Shown: positions 8,792 through 17,238 of the stretch, piece after piece
Layout: every line of letters begins with the position of its first letter
How positions within the stretch are numbered: the first letter of the stretch is position 1
Source: JANPLN01 sp043757265
GTDB taxonomy: Bacteria; Bdellovibrionota; Bdellovibrionia; Bdellovibrionales; JAGQZY01
Length of the DNA stretch: 64,000 nucleotides
Assembly (NCBI GenBank): GCA_043757265.1
Contig: JAYUQP010000091.1
Location: 62,001-126,000 of the forward strand
Direction of reading: 5' to 3'
Position numbers and translations under genes: made by a program
The notes under the pieces: model-generated
The model's input: only the letters and a program-made list of their open reading frames with translations
Databases searched by the model: none
Told to the model about the DNA's origin: nothing

Positions 8792-9967
8792 ATCGCGATC
8801 GCGCTCCGACAGCATTCCGGTCGGCGGCATCGGATTTGTGGAATCGTTCATTCGCGTAACCATCTCACCAGCCGCGGCACGGGCCGCCGCATAGTTTGTC
8901 AGGTTAAGTCCAGCAGGAGGATTGGCTCCACTGTGACATCGGATGCACGCACGATTTAACACATTGAGGTTTACGTCGGTTGAGAGCAGCTGAGTGTGTG
9001 TCACTGTTGTTGGTAGGGGGATTCCCCCTCCCCCTGTGGTTCCACCGCCTGATGTGCCCCCAACAGTGCCGCCACCCGTGCCACCGCCAATCGTTCCCGA
9101 ATCTGTTTGCAATCGACCAAATGCAATAGCAAATGAATCGCTGGCCACGACCGGGGAATGCACTGCGAGCGCCACACTGGCGTTGGGAGCCAAGTTAAAA
9201 TCCGTCATACTAAGAACAAGCGCATTTAACTGACTAAACGTTGTCACATCGTAGAGTTTGTTTTGGTTGATACTAAATAGAATTTGGTTAATTCGGTATG
9301 CTGTTGTAGCGTCGTTTTTCAGGCGCACTGTGGGATTTCGAAATTCGTACCCTCGCATCTGTGTTCCATTGAGGGACACTCGAATTTCCAAAGAGAATAT
9401 CATTAAATACTTGCCGCGATCCGCGCTTGCCGCCATTTCGTTTGCAAGATCCCATTCCAAACGCACCCAAGGATCATTGGTGCGTGCCCGTTGCACAATT
9501 GTGGAATTTGTTTTGTGAAGCGTAACCATTTCGAGGCCAGCGATTACATCTCGGCCGGATTCCCTTGCACAATTTGCAAACGATTCTTCCGCCTTTTTCC
9601 AAACTGCTACATTCCGCTCAACAATATTTTTGTTCATGGCGCCTGTAACCGCTGGTTGGTGGGCAGGGTTCAAAAAGTTACGTTCAACACGTGTCCGCCC
9701 AAGGCTATCGAAAGCATAAAATGCGGTTTGAAAATCGGCATTTGCAAAGGCTCCTAGGCCTGGGCCATTTTTATGGCACGAGGCACACTTGCGCACAAAG
9801 GTTTGATAATAAGTTGCACCAAAGGCATTCATCAGCGAAGCCTCGCAGCTGCCAGAAAATTGCGAAAAAGATGCGGTCACATTTTGGTGCAGTGGGGCGC
9901 CGCAATTTTGATAAAACAAAACCGAGGTCACAAAAGTAACAAATGAAATTAAAAGACCCTTATGCAA
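8753..9967 (-). CDS. exported c-type-cytochrome-like protein with two CxxCH motifs
   Basis: Product of 404 residues if begun at the TTG at 9967, which overlaps the preceding gene's stop by 8 bases. That start gives a clean export signal (MHKGLLISFVTFVTSVLF) ending in YQNC, a candidate lipidation cysteine. A frame open further upstream would run deep into the Tat gene and is less likely. Two haem-binding motifs are seen: CASCHKNGPGLGAF near the N-terminus and CIRCHSGANPP near the C-terminus, joined through a Gly/Thr-rich linker. It is the last gene of a four-gene exported-protein operon and probably carries electrons at the cell surface or in the periplasm. The redox partner is unknown. Confidence 0.7.
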   Translation of the reverse strand: MHKGLLISFVTFVTSVLFYQNCGAPLHQNVTASFSQFSGSCEASLMNAFGATYYQTFVRKCASCHKNGPGLGAFANADFQTAFYAFDSLGRTRVERNFLNPAHQPAVTGAMNKNIVERNVAVWKKAEESFANCARESGRDVIAGLEMVTLHKTNSTIVQRARTNDPWVRLEWDLANEMAASADRGKYLMIFSLEIRVSLNGTQMRGYEFRNPTVRLKNDATTAYRINQILFSINQNKLYDVTTFSQLNALVLSMTDFNLAPNASVALAVHSPVVASDSFAIAFGRLQTDSGTIGGGTGGGTVGGTSGGGTTGGGGIPLPTTVTHTQLLSTDVNLNVLNRACIRCHSGANPPAGLNLTNYAAARAAAGEMVTRMNDSTNPMPPTGMLSERDRDLVRIWQTGGAPQ

Positions 9968-11393
9968 CTTTAATAACCTGACTGAGCACAGAAGCCTCAA
10001 GTGCGTTACGTCCAACAACACGATTAAAATCACCGATCCTCTTATTAAACTGAAGGTAGTTTGCAAACACAGCCTGCGCTGCACGAGATACATCGTTCCC
10101 GATAACAAACTTATCGTCGGCAACCTGTGCGTCCGTAAAATGACCGATCTGATTGCTGCTCACCTCGGGTCTTCTTACGGGATCATACATAAAAATATAA
10201 GCTGCACCAGCGCTTCCTCGATCGCTTGTCCACGGCGCATTTCGCGAATCTGATTCTGGCGAATTTACCGCCCCATCGCTGGTCACATAAAGAAACACAG
10301 GTTTTTGCAAAACTTTTGCGGATTGTAAAATACGACCAATAGTAACTCCCGCATTTCGATCTCTGGTATCGCCTGTGTTGCGCGAGTTATCATGATAATC
10401 GTATCCACCCATTTCAAGTCCAGTGGCGCCGGCGTGACCGAGCAAGGCATTGTACACCATCGAACCAAATACGTAATCGTTTGATCCCTGATTGGTATTG
10501 GCATTTAATTGCCAAATTGTACCGACCCCTGCATTCTGTACGGGATTCACAGCACCAGATCCCCCTTCGACGAGCGATTGATTTTTTATTCCAGCGCACT
10601 CCACAAGTTTTTGCAGCTGTTGACCCGAAGATAGGGAAGCAAGCTTGCGCGATTGGTGTCTACTCAAACCAGAAACAAGGTTAGCGAGCTTTATTTTTTG
10701 TACATCATTCAGTTGTGTGCCAACCGCGGCAGAATATCCTAGAGAATTTGTTATATCTCTAAAGCTTCGCACGACAAGTGGGGTTGGTGGCAAAAGCACG
10801 GCGGGCATATCGTTAACGCCAGTGCTCGAAGCGCGCGTGCCAAGGTTTGGGAGATGTGAACCGTTCAGTCCGGCTTTAACCACGAGGCCCGAAATGTTTG
10901 CTGCATTTTCGCTAGAATCATCTCGCGAACGCACGCAAACTCCGACAAACGAAGTTCTTGAGACTGTGTCCACGTCCGCGATGCTGCGAATGCCTTCGAG
11001 CATCTTACTCAGAAGCGCACCGTTTTCGGTACCGGCAAATGTTCCTCCGCCGAATTCCCGCTCGATGGGAACTTGGTTATTACCAAGACCCATCTTATTG
11101 TAAGAGGCAAGCATTCCGCCCGAAGAATTCATCGGCACAAAGTTGCTCGACATTGCTGCTCCTCCAGAAAGATTGAGATGAATGAACGGCGTAAAATTTG
11201 ATGTGCTCGCGGTGCAATTCGTAGCGGTTTGCGCAGATGCGGTGGAGGATAATAAAAGCTGCATCATTTGCGGGGCAAACAAGGTTCCTGCAAAGGGAAT
11301 AATCCCGTGCGCAAGAAGCTCTCTTCGTGTGACAGGTTTTTGATGACCTGTTTTTACCCAACTAGGAATTTCCTGTGATTTATTTCGTTTCAT
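9960..11393 (-). CDS. Tat-exported protein resembling DUF1501/DUF1552 families
   Basis: The 477-residue protein opens with a twin-arginine signal: VTRRELLAHGIIPFAGTLF, a hydrophobic stretch and a cleavage-like STASAQ. The folded-state export this implies often goes with a cofactor. The body has motifs such as FIHLNLSGGAAMSSNF and GLEMGGYDYHDNSRNTGDTRD, similar to Tat proteins of the DUF1501/DUF1552 type that accompany Planctomycete and myxobacterial surface cytochromes. The exact family is not certain. It lies 11 bases after the lipoprotein gene and overlaps the next cytochrome-like gene. Confidence 0.65.
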   Translation of the reverse strand: MKRNKSQEIPSWVKTGHQKPVTRRELLAHGIIPFAGTLFAPQMMQLLLSSTASAQTATNCTASTSNFTPFIHLNLSGGAAMSSNFVPMNSSGGMLASYNKMGLGNNQVPIEREFGGGTFAGTENGALLSKMLEGIRSIADVDTVSRTSFVGVCVRSRDDSSENAANISGLVVKAGLNGSHLPNLGTRASSTGVNDMPAVLLPPTPLVVRSFRDITNSLGYSAAVGTQLNDVQKIKLANLVSGLSRHQSRKLASLSSGQQLQKLVECAGIKNQSLVEGGSGAVNPVQNAGVGTIWQLNANTNQGSNDYVFGSMVYNALLGHAGATGLEMGGYDYHDNSRNTGDTRDRNAGVTIGRILQSAKVLQKPVFLYVTSDGAVNSPESDSRNAPWTSDRGSAGAAYIFMYDPVRRPEVSSNQIGHFTDAQVADDKFVIGNDVSRAAQAVFANYLQFNKRIGDFNRVVGRNALEASVLSQVIKVA

Positions 11394-11404
11394 ATTTACG
11401 TCCT

Positions 11405-12052
11405 TTAAAAAATAAGCGCGTCAAAACTTGATAAAAAAGCCGAGCAAACTGACATATAAAATGCCGAGGTCTTCGCCGCCTGGGTGCGTTCTGCCGTGGT
11501 GAGACCCGATAAATACTCTGCCTGGTAGACTTCAAACAACTTAACTTCGTCCTCAGCGAGCGAACGCGCCCAAATTTTTTGCGAAAATCGATTTAAGATA
11601 GTTTGATACGAAGGTGCCGTGATTGCGGAAGGCCCAGCACCAAAATTAACTTCGTTAAAAAACGCTCGCGTCGCTCCAGCAGTTCGCTCCACAGTAACTA
11701 GGCTATTGCAAACCTCGCCAGCAAGAGATGTGGCCGATAAAAGCATGGGAGCATTTATTGACGAAAGGAAGCTGTTCACCGCAAATGCCGAGTTTCGAAT
11801 GTTAAATTCGTTGCGCACGCCCGTGCTTGGAACACTTTGACCCGTTACATTCAGCATGGACGACAAAGTTTGATCAGCGTTGAGGAGTGCGTAGGGAAGA
11901 TCCTCTGACTTTGTTACCGAAGTCGACTCGTTTGATGAACTGCCCATGGAATACATCTTGCTCACTGAGCAGTTGAAGCCTGTGACGGCAAGAACACATC
12001 CAGCCAAAGTTAAAATACTTAATTGCAGAATTAATTTTTTATTCTTTATCAC
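11405..12052 (-). CDS. putative lipoprotein of the exported cytochrome operon
   Basis: I place the start at the GTG at 12052, because AAGGAGG sits 4 bases upstream and the start overlaps the preceding stop as GTGA. This gives 215 residues. The N-terminus IKNKKLILQLSILTLAGC is a lipoprotein-type signal; the second cysteine in TGFNCS is an alternative lipidation site. The remaining ~190 residues are predicted mostly helical and match no family I recognise. Translational coupling to the CxxCH gene upstream and the Tat gene downstream suggests it is a structural partner of the complex. Confidence 0.6.
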   Translation of the reverse strand: MIKNKKLILQLSILTLAGCVLAVTGFNCSVSKMYSMGSSSNESTSVTKSEDLPYALLNADQTLSSMLNVTGQSVPSTGVRNEFNIRNSAFAVNSFLSSINAPMLLSATSLAGEVCNSLVTVERTAGATRAFFNEVNFGAGPSAITAPSYQTILNRFSQKIWARSLAEDEVKLFEVYQAEYLSGLTTAERTQAAKTSAFYMSVCSAFLSSFDALIF

Positions 12053-13296
12053 ATAGCCTCCTTGTAACGGCACTCTGGATGGGTTGTGACCAGTTCGAAC
12101 AATTTTTTAAAGCGATAGTTACTGGCTTCCCATTGAATTCCAAGCTGTGTAAACATAAGCTTTTGCGTTTCTTCAGGCAAATCTCTCCGGCAGACGGAAT
12201 TATAAACCCGTTTCGCCATACACTGACTAAAGCGCTGCGAACCCGCAATGGACGCTCCAAAGCCTGCCACACCAGTTCCTGTGTATGCAGGAGCTCGCCA
12301 TCCCAATGAGAGAGCATTTGTGCCGCGGTTTGCATGGTTGATCCAACTATCGTCGCGGGTGACGTAACCGCCACTAAACACGTTGCCGTTTATATTGAGC
12401 TTATTCATCACTCCACTGGCATCGTTGTCTGCGTCCCGGCCTTCAGTTCCGTTCACGCTTGAGTGCAAAGCTGCGCCGTTATTAAAGTCCCATTTGGCAA
12501 AAGCACCGCGAAGACCGTCCATAATCGTATGACAACCCTTACAGGTGGTTTGGAATTTTGTATGATCCCCACCAGGAAAGCGGTCGATGTCTCGACCGAT
12601 GCGAATATCCGAGGCCAGGGTGTCTGCTACTTGATCGATAGTTGCACACATAAACTCACGAAACGCATACTCCACCAAGCGGCGATTGGTTCCAGCAGTG
12701 GCGTGAGCTTCGATGTAAGCACGCGAAGTTAAAACTCCTGCGGGATCAGGGTTTGCCACCGTGGCGTTGGCGTTGTTGATAACGAGTAGCTGGCCATCGC
12801 GTCGTTCTAATACATCGCCAAGATTTAATCGATTGGTTTCAAGAGCCGCATAGTGCCGATTCGAGGCCACGATGTCTGGTCCCAACAGGGAAGGAACATC
12901 CGTTCCGATCGGAATCTGCGCCGCCGCTGCTGCATAATAGAAATTCCCAGTGAGAAGTTGTCGGGCGTCTAAATCATCTCGCGTGACGCCAATGAAGGCT
13001 GCTGCAAAATCATTAAACGGCGTGCGGATTGTTTCTTCGCGTGTGGACATTTGAAGCGCGAGTTGTTTAACCGTAATGTTGTAAAATTGCGGCTGCATCA
13101 TCGCGAGCTGGACGGCGCCTGTAGAATTTTTCGAAGCCACCAGCATGCTCATTTGCTGAAGAACCGCGGCATCACTTGGCCAGCGAACACCCGTGATTCT
13201 CTCAAGAATCCATTTGGCCTGTTTTTCGGAGTCCGACTGGGCTAAAGCCGAGCTTCCGATCGATAATAAAAATAAGCTTACCAATAATCTTTTCAC
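12049..13296 (-). CDS. secreted single-CxxCH protein, DUF1588/DUF1585-like
   Basis: First gene of the four-gene minus-strand operon; 415 residues with a signal peptide (MKRLLVSLFLLSIGSSALAQ). The segment FQTTCKGCHTIMDGLRGAFAKWDF has a CxxCH haem motif followed by the D-G-x-x-x-x-F pattern of DUF1588-type cytochromes (in that family, CxxCH-x-x-DP-x-GF). The rest is helical. The family is usually found in operons with Tat-exported partners, as here. Predicted location is the periplasm or outer surface. Confidence 0.66.
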   Translation of the reverse strand: MKRLLVSLFLLSIGSSALAQSDSEKQAKWILERITGVRWPSDAAVLQQMSMLVASKNSTGAVQLAMMQPQFYNITVKQLALQMSTREETIRTPFNDFAAAFIGVTRDDLDARQLLTGNFYYAAAAAQIPIGTDVPSLLGPDIVASNRHYAALETNRLNLGDVLERRDGQLLVINNANATVANPDPAGVLTSRAYIEAHATAGTNRRLVEYAFREFMCATIDQVADTLASDIRIGRDIDRFPGGDHTKFQTTCKGCHTIMDGLRGAFAKWDFNNGAALHSSVNGTEGRDADNDASGVMNKLNINGNVFSGGYVTRDDSWINHANRGTNALSLGWRAPAYTGTGVAGFGASIAGSQRFSQCMAKRVYNSVCRRDLPEETQKLMFTQLGIQWEASNYRFKKLFELVTTHPECRYKEAM

Positions 13297-13377
13297 TTTT
13301 CCCCCCGGACGTGCCCAGATTACGCATTTAATTTGGTCCTGTCAGGATAGTCGACAGTCGTCTAGTTAGCGAACAAA

Positions 13378-13426
13378 TTGAGACATCTGTTTTGTATTGA
13401 GACACCGACCGTGTTCTTTTGAGACA
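13378..13426. promoter_or_regulatory. three direct TTGAGACA boxes in a divergent intergenic region
   Basis: TTGAGACA occurs at 13378-13385, 13397-13404 and 13419-13426, spaced 19 and 22 bases apart. The stretch lies between the cytochrome operon (minus) and the lysozyme-like gene (plus). Direct repeats one to two helical turns apart suggest a binding site for a regulator. They could also be remnants of an insertion-sequence end. Confidence 0.4.
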
Positions 13427-13511
13427 CGCCAGATTCACACTTTAGGCCTGAACATATCTTTGGGGAAAAATAAATTTCTTATTATTGAAATTTCAATTTA
13501 AGCTAGAGTCT

Positions 13512-13976
13512 ATGGTGAGCAGAATTATTTTTCTTACGTTGTTATTCTTTCCACTATTAGGAAATGGACACAGTGAAGCGGTTTCAGGGCAAAACAATCA
13601 GCAGGGCGAATGTACTAGCTGGCGCTGCACGAATAATTGTACCAACATCCTGTCAGATGTAGAGTCAGCCTTAGCAAGTGTGGGAGTGCAAAATCTGCTG
13701 TCCTGCTATATGGATCTTTTCTTTAAAGAATCAACTTGTAGTCCTCGACTTGGGCAACCGCAAGGAACAGCTGGTAACCCTGCTGAAGGTTTTGGTCTGT
13801 GTACTCTCGAAACGCGAGATGATTTAAGGCGACCTCGCGGGAGAAATTGCCGCGCCGCCAGTTTGGACAACATAACTGCCCAAGTGTTATGTTGCCGCGA
13901 TATCATGAGAAGACACGGTGGCGCTTATTTTGGTCCTGTGAGCACGGGAGCAGTTGCTCGTTGTGAACGAAGATAA
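13512..13976 (+). CDS. small secreted protein with lysozyme/SLT-like pattern
   Basis: Starting at the ATG at 13512 gives 154 residues with a signal peptide (MVSRIIFLTLLFFPLLGNGHSEA). A TTG 27 bases upstream is also possible. The mature part holds about ten cysteines. The segment FFKESTCSPRLG...GNPAEGFGLCTLE resembles the catalytic Glu-Ser and the G-x-x-Q-x region of soluble lytic transglycosylases, and the later helix around VLCCRDIMRRHGG fits the same fold. I infer a disulfide-stabilised peptidoglycan-cleaving enzyme or inactive relative, with modest certainty. Confidence 0.5.
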   Translation: MVSRIIFLTLLFFPLLGNGHSEAVSGQNNQQGECTSWRCTNNCTNILSDVESALASVGVQNLLSCYMDLFFKESTCSPRLGQPQGTAGNPAEGFGLCTLETRDDLRRPRGRNCRAASLDNITAQVLCCRDIMRRHGGAYFGPVSTGAVARCERR

Positions 13977-13988
13977 CGGAGTTTAATA

Positions 13989-14471
13989 ATGATGTTTTTA
14001 CTTTTGATAAGTTTGATTTCACAAGCAGAGCAAAATGTGAAACTCACGCATTTCACCCCTGGCGTTTACAACCTTGCAACTGGTGATGAGGCCAAATGCC
14101 GAACAGGTGAATTTATGATTTATGAAGAAGAAGGCACAAAAGTGAGTCTGGGTGCATATCATATTTTCAACGTGGCAAATGGAACTGAAGTAGTACCTGA
14201 TACTAATGAAAAGATTAAAAAATGCGTTTATGATGTACAAGATTCGTACAGCAATTATGCCGATTTTTCGACCATCGAATTTAAATCGGTCTATAAATGC
14301 AACGGTACAACACAGTTTACGATGACGAGAACGGCAAAAATAAAAAAGAACTCGGTCACACTAAATGTCAATCAAGTGGGTACACCCATTTTTAAATACG
14401 CCTGTCAGTGGGAATTGAGCTCTCGCAAAATCGATTCCATAAAACCAACCAAGACTTTCAAGAAAAAATAA
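13989..14471 (+). CDS. secreted protein of unknown function
   Basis: A short signal peptide (MMFLLLISLISQAEQ) precedes about 145 residues rich in beta-strand-type segments with four cysteines (CRTGEF, KKCVYD, YKCNG, YACQW), likely two disulfides, and a Lys-rich tail. It lies 12 bases after the lysozyme-like gene with ACGGAG upstream of the ATG, so the two probably form one transcript. I do not recognise a family; an inhibitor of the neighbouring enzyme is one possibility. Confidence 0.55.
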   Translation: MMFLLLISLISQAEQNVKLTHFTPGVYNLATGDEAKCRTGEFMIYEEEGTKVSLGAYHIFNVANGTEVVPDTNEKIKKCVYDVQDSYSNYADFSTIEFKSVYKCNGTTQFTMTRTAKIKKNSVTLNVNQVGTPIFKYACQWELSSRKIDSIKPTKTFKKK

Positions 14472-14549
14472 ATACTCGTCTATCGATTGCGACAAACTTC
14501 CTTTGTCGCCCATCCATCGCGGCCAATTTTCTTAGCAGCGTTGAATACG

Positions 14550-15092
14550 TCAATCTAAAGATTGTAGAGCCTCTTCCACTTCGCTTGCGGCCTTCGCACA
14601 GATGCGACCGGTGACAGGTGTTGTGATCATGGCTGCGTAAAAGTACAGGTCATTTTCAAGACGCTGTTTCCAGGCTTGAGTGAGTGTTTTAGCTGCGCTA
14701 ACAGCGTTTTCCGCATCCTCGTCGCAATAAGAATTTATCAATTCCATTCGGCGGGGGTGCGGTGTCGCCAGGTATCTCATAAAATACTTTAGATCGCTAT
14801 TCCCCTTAGGAGCGCCGTAAAGGCGTTGTACCGTGTGCACGGATTGGTCTGCACATTCGAAATTAAGTTCTGCGCCGACAAACACATGGTACACAAATGG
14901 GGCAATGGGCCGGTTTACACGATAAAAATGCGCACACTGGAGACGGCACTGGGAGTTCATATCGCTATTGTTCGACTCCGAAAAATTGTAGGAATTAGCA
15001 TGTGAAGTTGAAAAAAAAAGTGTCAGTAAAACAGCGATAAAAATAGAAATAGAAAATTTGGATATCAAATGAACCCCCCGGTTAGAGACCAT
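14550..15092 (-). CDS. secreted protein of unknown function
   Basis: With the ATG at 15092 the product has 180 residues. A TTG at 15068, preceded by GGGGGG, would give a shorter and cleaner signal peptide (LISKFSISIFIAVLLTLFFSTSHA). The open frame extends upstream, but that part has no signal character. The mature protein has five or more cysteines (CRLQCAHF, FECADQ, NSYCDED, GRICAK). No family is recognised. It is transcribed toward the preceding plus-strand genes and away from purT. Confidence 0.5.
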   Translation of the reverse strand: MVSNRGVHLISKFSISIFIAVLLTLFFSTSHANSYNFSESNNSDMNSQCRLQCAHFYRVNRPIAPFVYHVFVGAELNFECADQSVHTVQRLYGAPKGNSDLKYFMRYLATPHPRRMELINSYCDEDAENAVSAAKTLTQAWKQRLENDLYFYAAMITTPVTGRICAKAASEVEEALQSLD

Positions 15093-15199
15093 AAACCAAG
15101 GCCTGAGAGGGGAATCAAGGGAATTGGGATGAAAAGTGCTGCAACGTGTTGCCGAACACACACTCCTAAGCTAGAACGTGAATCGAAGATGGAGAACAT

Positions 15200-16363
15200 A
15201 TGCTCGATAAAAAAATAATGCTTCTAGGCTCTGGCGAACTGGGAAAAGAATTCGTGATTTCTGCCAAACGCCTGGGTTTGTATGTGATCGCCGTGGATCG
15301 TTATGCAGGAGCACCAGCCATGGCCTTGGCGGACGCTTTCGAAGTTGTGGATATGCTGAACGCCAAGGAGCTGGAAGCCGTGGTTAACAAATATAAGCCC
15401 GATATTATCGTTCCAGAAATCGAAGCGATTCGAACCGAAAAGTTACAAGAGTTCGAGGATCGCGGAATTCAAGTGGTGCCCACTGCGCGCGCCACACATC
15501 TGACGATGAATCGTGATGCCATTCGCGACCGGGCCCGAAATCATCTCAAATTAAAAACTGCAAATTATGCATATGCAGAGTCTCTTCAAAAACTAAAAGA
15601 AAATTGCAATAAAATCGGATTCCCCAACGTTGTAAAACCGGTGATGTCGTCCTCTGGAAAGGGCCAGTCTGTGGTAAAAAACGCCGGAGATGTGGAAACA
15701 GCGTGGGCATTTGCAGTCGAAGGCATGCGCGGCGATAAGGTAAAAGTAATTGTCGAAGAGTTTATCCGCTTTGATTATGAAATTACTCTGCTAACAGTAA
15801 AACAAAAAACCGGAAAAACTATTTTCGTAAAACCTATTGGGCATCGTCAGGAACGCGGGGACTATCAAGAGTCTTGGCTACCGGCGAAGATGAGCGCCCA
15901 GCAGCTTGTAAAAGCACAAAAGATGGCAAAAAAAGTAACCGATGATTTGGGTGGCAGTGGACTGTTTGGCGTCGAGTTTTTTGTTACAAAAAAAGATGTT
16001 TACTTTTCCGAGCTGTCGCCGCGGCCGCACGATACCGGCATGGTCACGTTAATATCCCAAGATCTTTCTGAATTCGATCTGCATCTTCGAGCGGTCTTAG
16101 GGCTACCTATAACCGAAATCACTTACTACGGCGCCAGTGCATCAGCGGTTATATTGGCCGATCGAGATTCGGAAAATTTTATCGTTGAGGGTGTGGATCG
16201 AGCTTTAAAAGCCACCAACGTTGATGTACGCATTTTTGGAAAACCGTCCACCAGAAAGCATCGTCGCATGGGCGTGAGCCTGGCGCGAGCCAAAAATACC
16301 GATCTGGCCCGCAAAAAAGCGCAAAAAGCCGCAAGCTCGATAAAAATTGTGTACAAGGATTGA
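15200..16363 (+). CDS. purT: formate-dependent phosphoribosylglycinamide formyltransferase
   Basis: PurT is the ATP-grasp enzyme that makes formyl-GAR from GAR, formate and ATP in purine synthesis. The 387 residues match the family length (~390). The N-terminus MLLGSGELGKEF is the GAR-binding loop. ATP-grasp segments include NVVKPVMSSSGKGQS, VIVEEFIRFDYEIT and GLFGVEFFV, with the metal-binding FSELSPRPHDTGMVT. GGAGAA lies just before the ATG. Its stop overlaps the start of a radical SAM gene as TGATG. Confidence 0.95.
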   Translation: MLDKKIMLLGSGELGKEFVISAKRLGLYVIAVDRYAGAPAMALADAFEVVDMLNAKELEAVVNKYKPDIIVPEIEAIRTEKLQEFEDRGIQVVPTARATHLTMNRDAIRDRARNHLKLKTANYAYAESLQKLKENCNKIGFPNVVKPVMSSSGKGQSVVKNAGDVETAWAFAVEGMRGDKVKVIVEEFIRFDYEITLLTVKQKTGKTIFVKPIGHRQERGDYQESWLPAKMSAQQLVKAQKMAKKVTDDLGGSGLFGVEFFVTKKDVYFSELSPRPHDTGMVTLISQDLSEFDLHLRAVLGLPITEITYYGASASAVILADRDSENFIVEGVDRALKATNVDVRIFGKPSTRKHRRMGVSLARAKNTDLARKKAQKAASSIKIVYKD

Positions 16364-17238
16364 TGTTGCAAGAGCGCGCCTTTAAAAAAATCTATATAGA
16401 AATTAGCAACGTCTGCAACCTGCAGTGCACGTTTTGCCCCGTAGTGGACCGTGATAAAAAAGTGATGTCGGTGAATTTTCTACGGCAAACACTGCGGCAG
16501 ATAAAACCGTATGCCGAACGGATTTGTTATCATGTGATGGGCGAACCTTTAAATCATCCGCACTTTGGCGAGGCTGTGCAAGCTGCGCACGAGGAAGGTG
16601 TGGCTCTCGAAATCACCACAAACGGCACACTTCTTTCCGAACAGATGCAAAACATTTTGTTATCGCCAGCCATTGTGCAAGTGAATTTCTCATTGCAGAG
16701 TTTTGTTGATAACTTTCCCAAGGCCGACCCGAAAGTTTATTTCGATAAGATTTTGCAATTTTGTGCGGTGGCCGAAAATAAGCGACCAGATATGTATATT
16801 AATTTTCGTTTTTGGAATCTTCAACCCGGTCAGCTGCAAAACGACATTAACGAGTTTTTCCTAACCACACTCGAAAAGTTGTACTCCCTCGAGATAAATC
16901 GAAACGTCGATCCGGCTTTTAATAAGTCCAAAAAATTAAAGGGTCGACTGTACTTGCACTTTGATTCGCGTTTTGAGTGGCCAAATAAAAAGCACGACGT
17001 TTTAGAAACTCGTGGAACTTGTTGGGGGGCTCGGTCGCAACTTGCGATCCATGCAGATGGGCAGGTGGTGCCATGCTGCTTGGACAAAGAGGCAGACATT
17101 CCTCTTGGAGATTTAAATTCCAGTTCGTTCGAGGCGGTGATTCAGGGGCAAGCCTATCTGTCATTGAAAGAGGGTTTTGAAAAAAACGAATTACGTGCGG
17201 ACCTTTGCAAGCGCTGCAGCTTCCGACAGCGATTTTAA
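16363..17238 (+). CDS. radical SAM protein with SPASM-like C-terminus
   Basis: The N-terminus contains CNLQCTFC, the CxxxCxxC motif that binds the SAM-cleaving 4Fe-4S cluster, followed by HVMGEPLNHP, the usual glycine-rich SAM region. The C-terminus has CWGARSQLAIHADGQVVPCC and CKRCSF, a SPASM/twitch-type auxiliary cluster site. The ATG at 16363 overlaps the purT stop by one base (TGATG), so it is translationally coupled. A TTG three bases earlier is less likely. The substrate is unknown; relatives modify peptides or small metabolites. It converges on the HAD gene with a 4-base overlap. Confidence 0.82.
   Translation: MLQERAFKKIYIEISNVCNLQCTFCPVVDRDKKVMSVNFLRQTLRQIKPYAERICYHVMGEPLNHPHFGEAVQAAHEEGVALEITTNGTLLSEQMQNILLSPAIVQVNFSLQSFVDNFPKADPKVYFDKILQFCAVAENKRPDMYINFRFWNLQPGQLQNDINEFFLTTLEKLYSLEINRNVDPAFNKSKKLKGRLYLHFDSRFEWPNKKHDVLETRGTCWGARSQLAIHADGQVVPCCLDKEADIPLGDLNSSSFEAVIQGQAYLSLKEGFEKNELRADLCKRCSFRQRF

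Noticed and set aside
9968..10123. Upstream extension of the two-CxxCH gene into the Tat gene
   Set aside because: It would overlap the Tat gene by about 160 bases and bury the export signal; the TTG at 9967 gives a normal signal peptide and junction.
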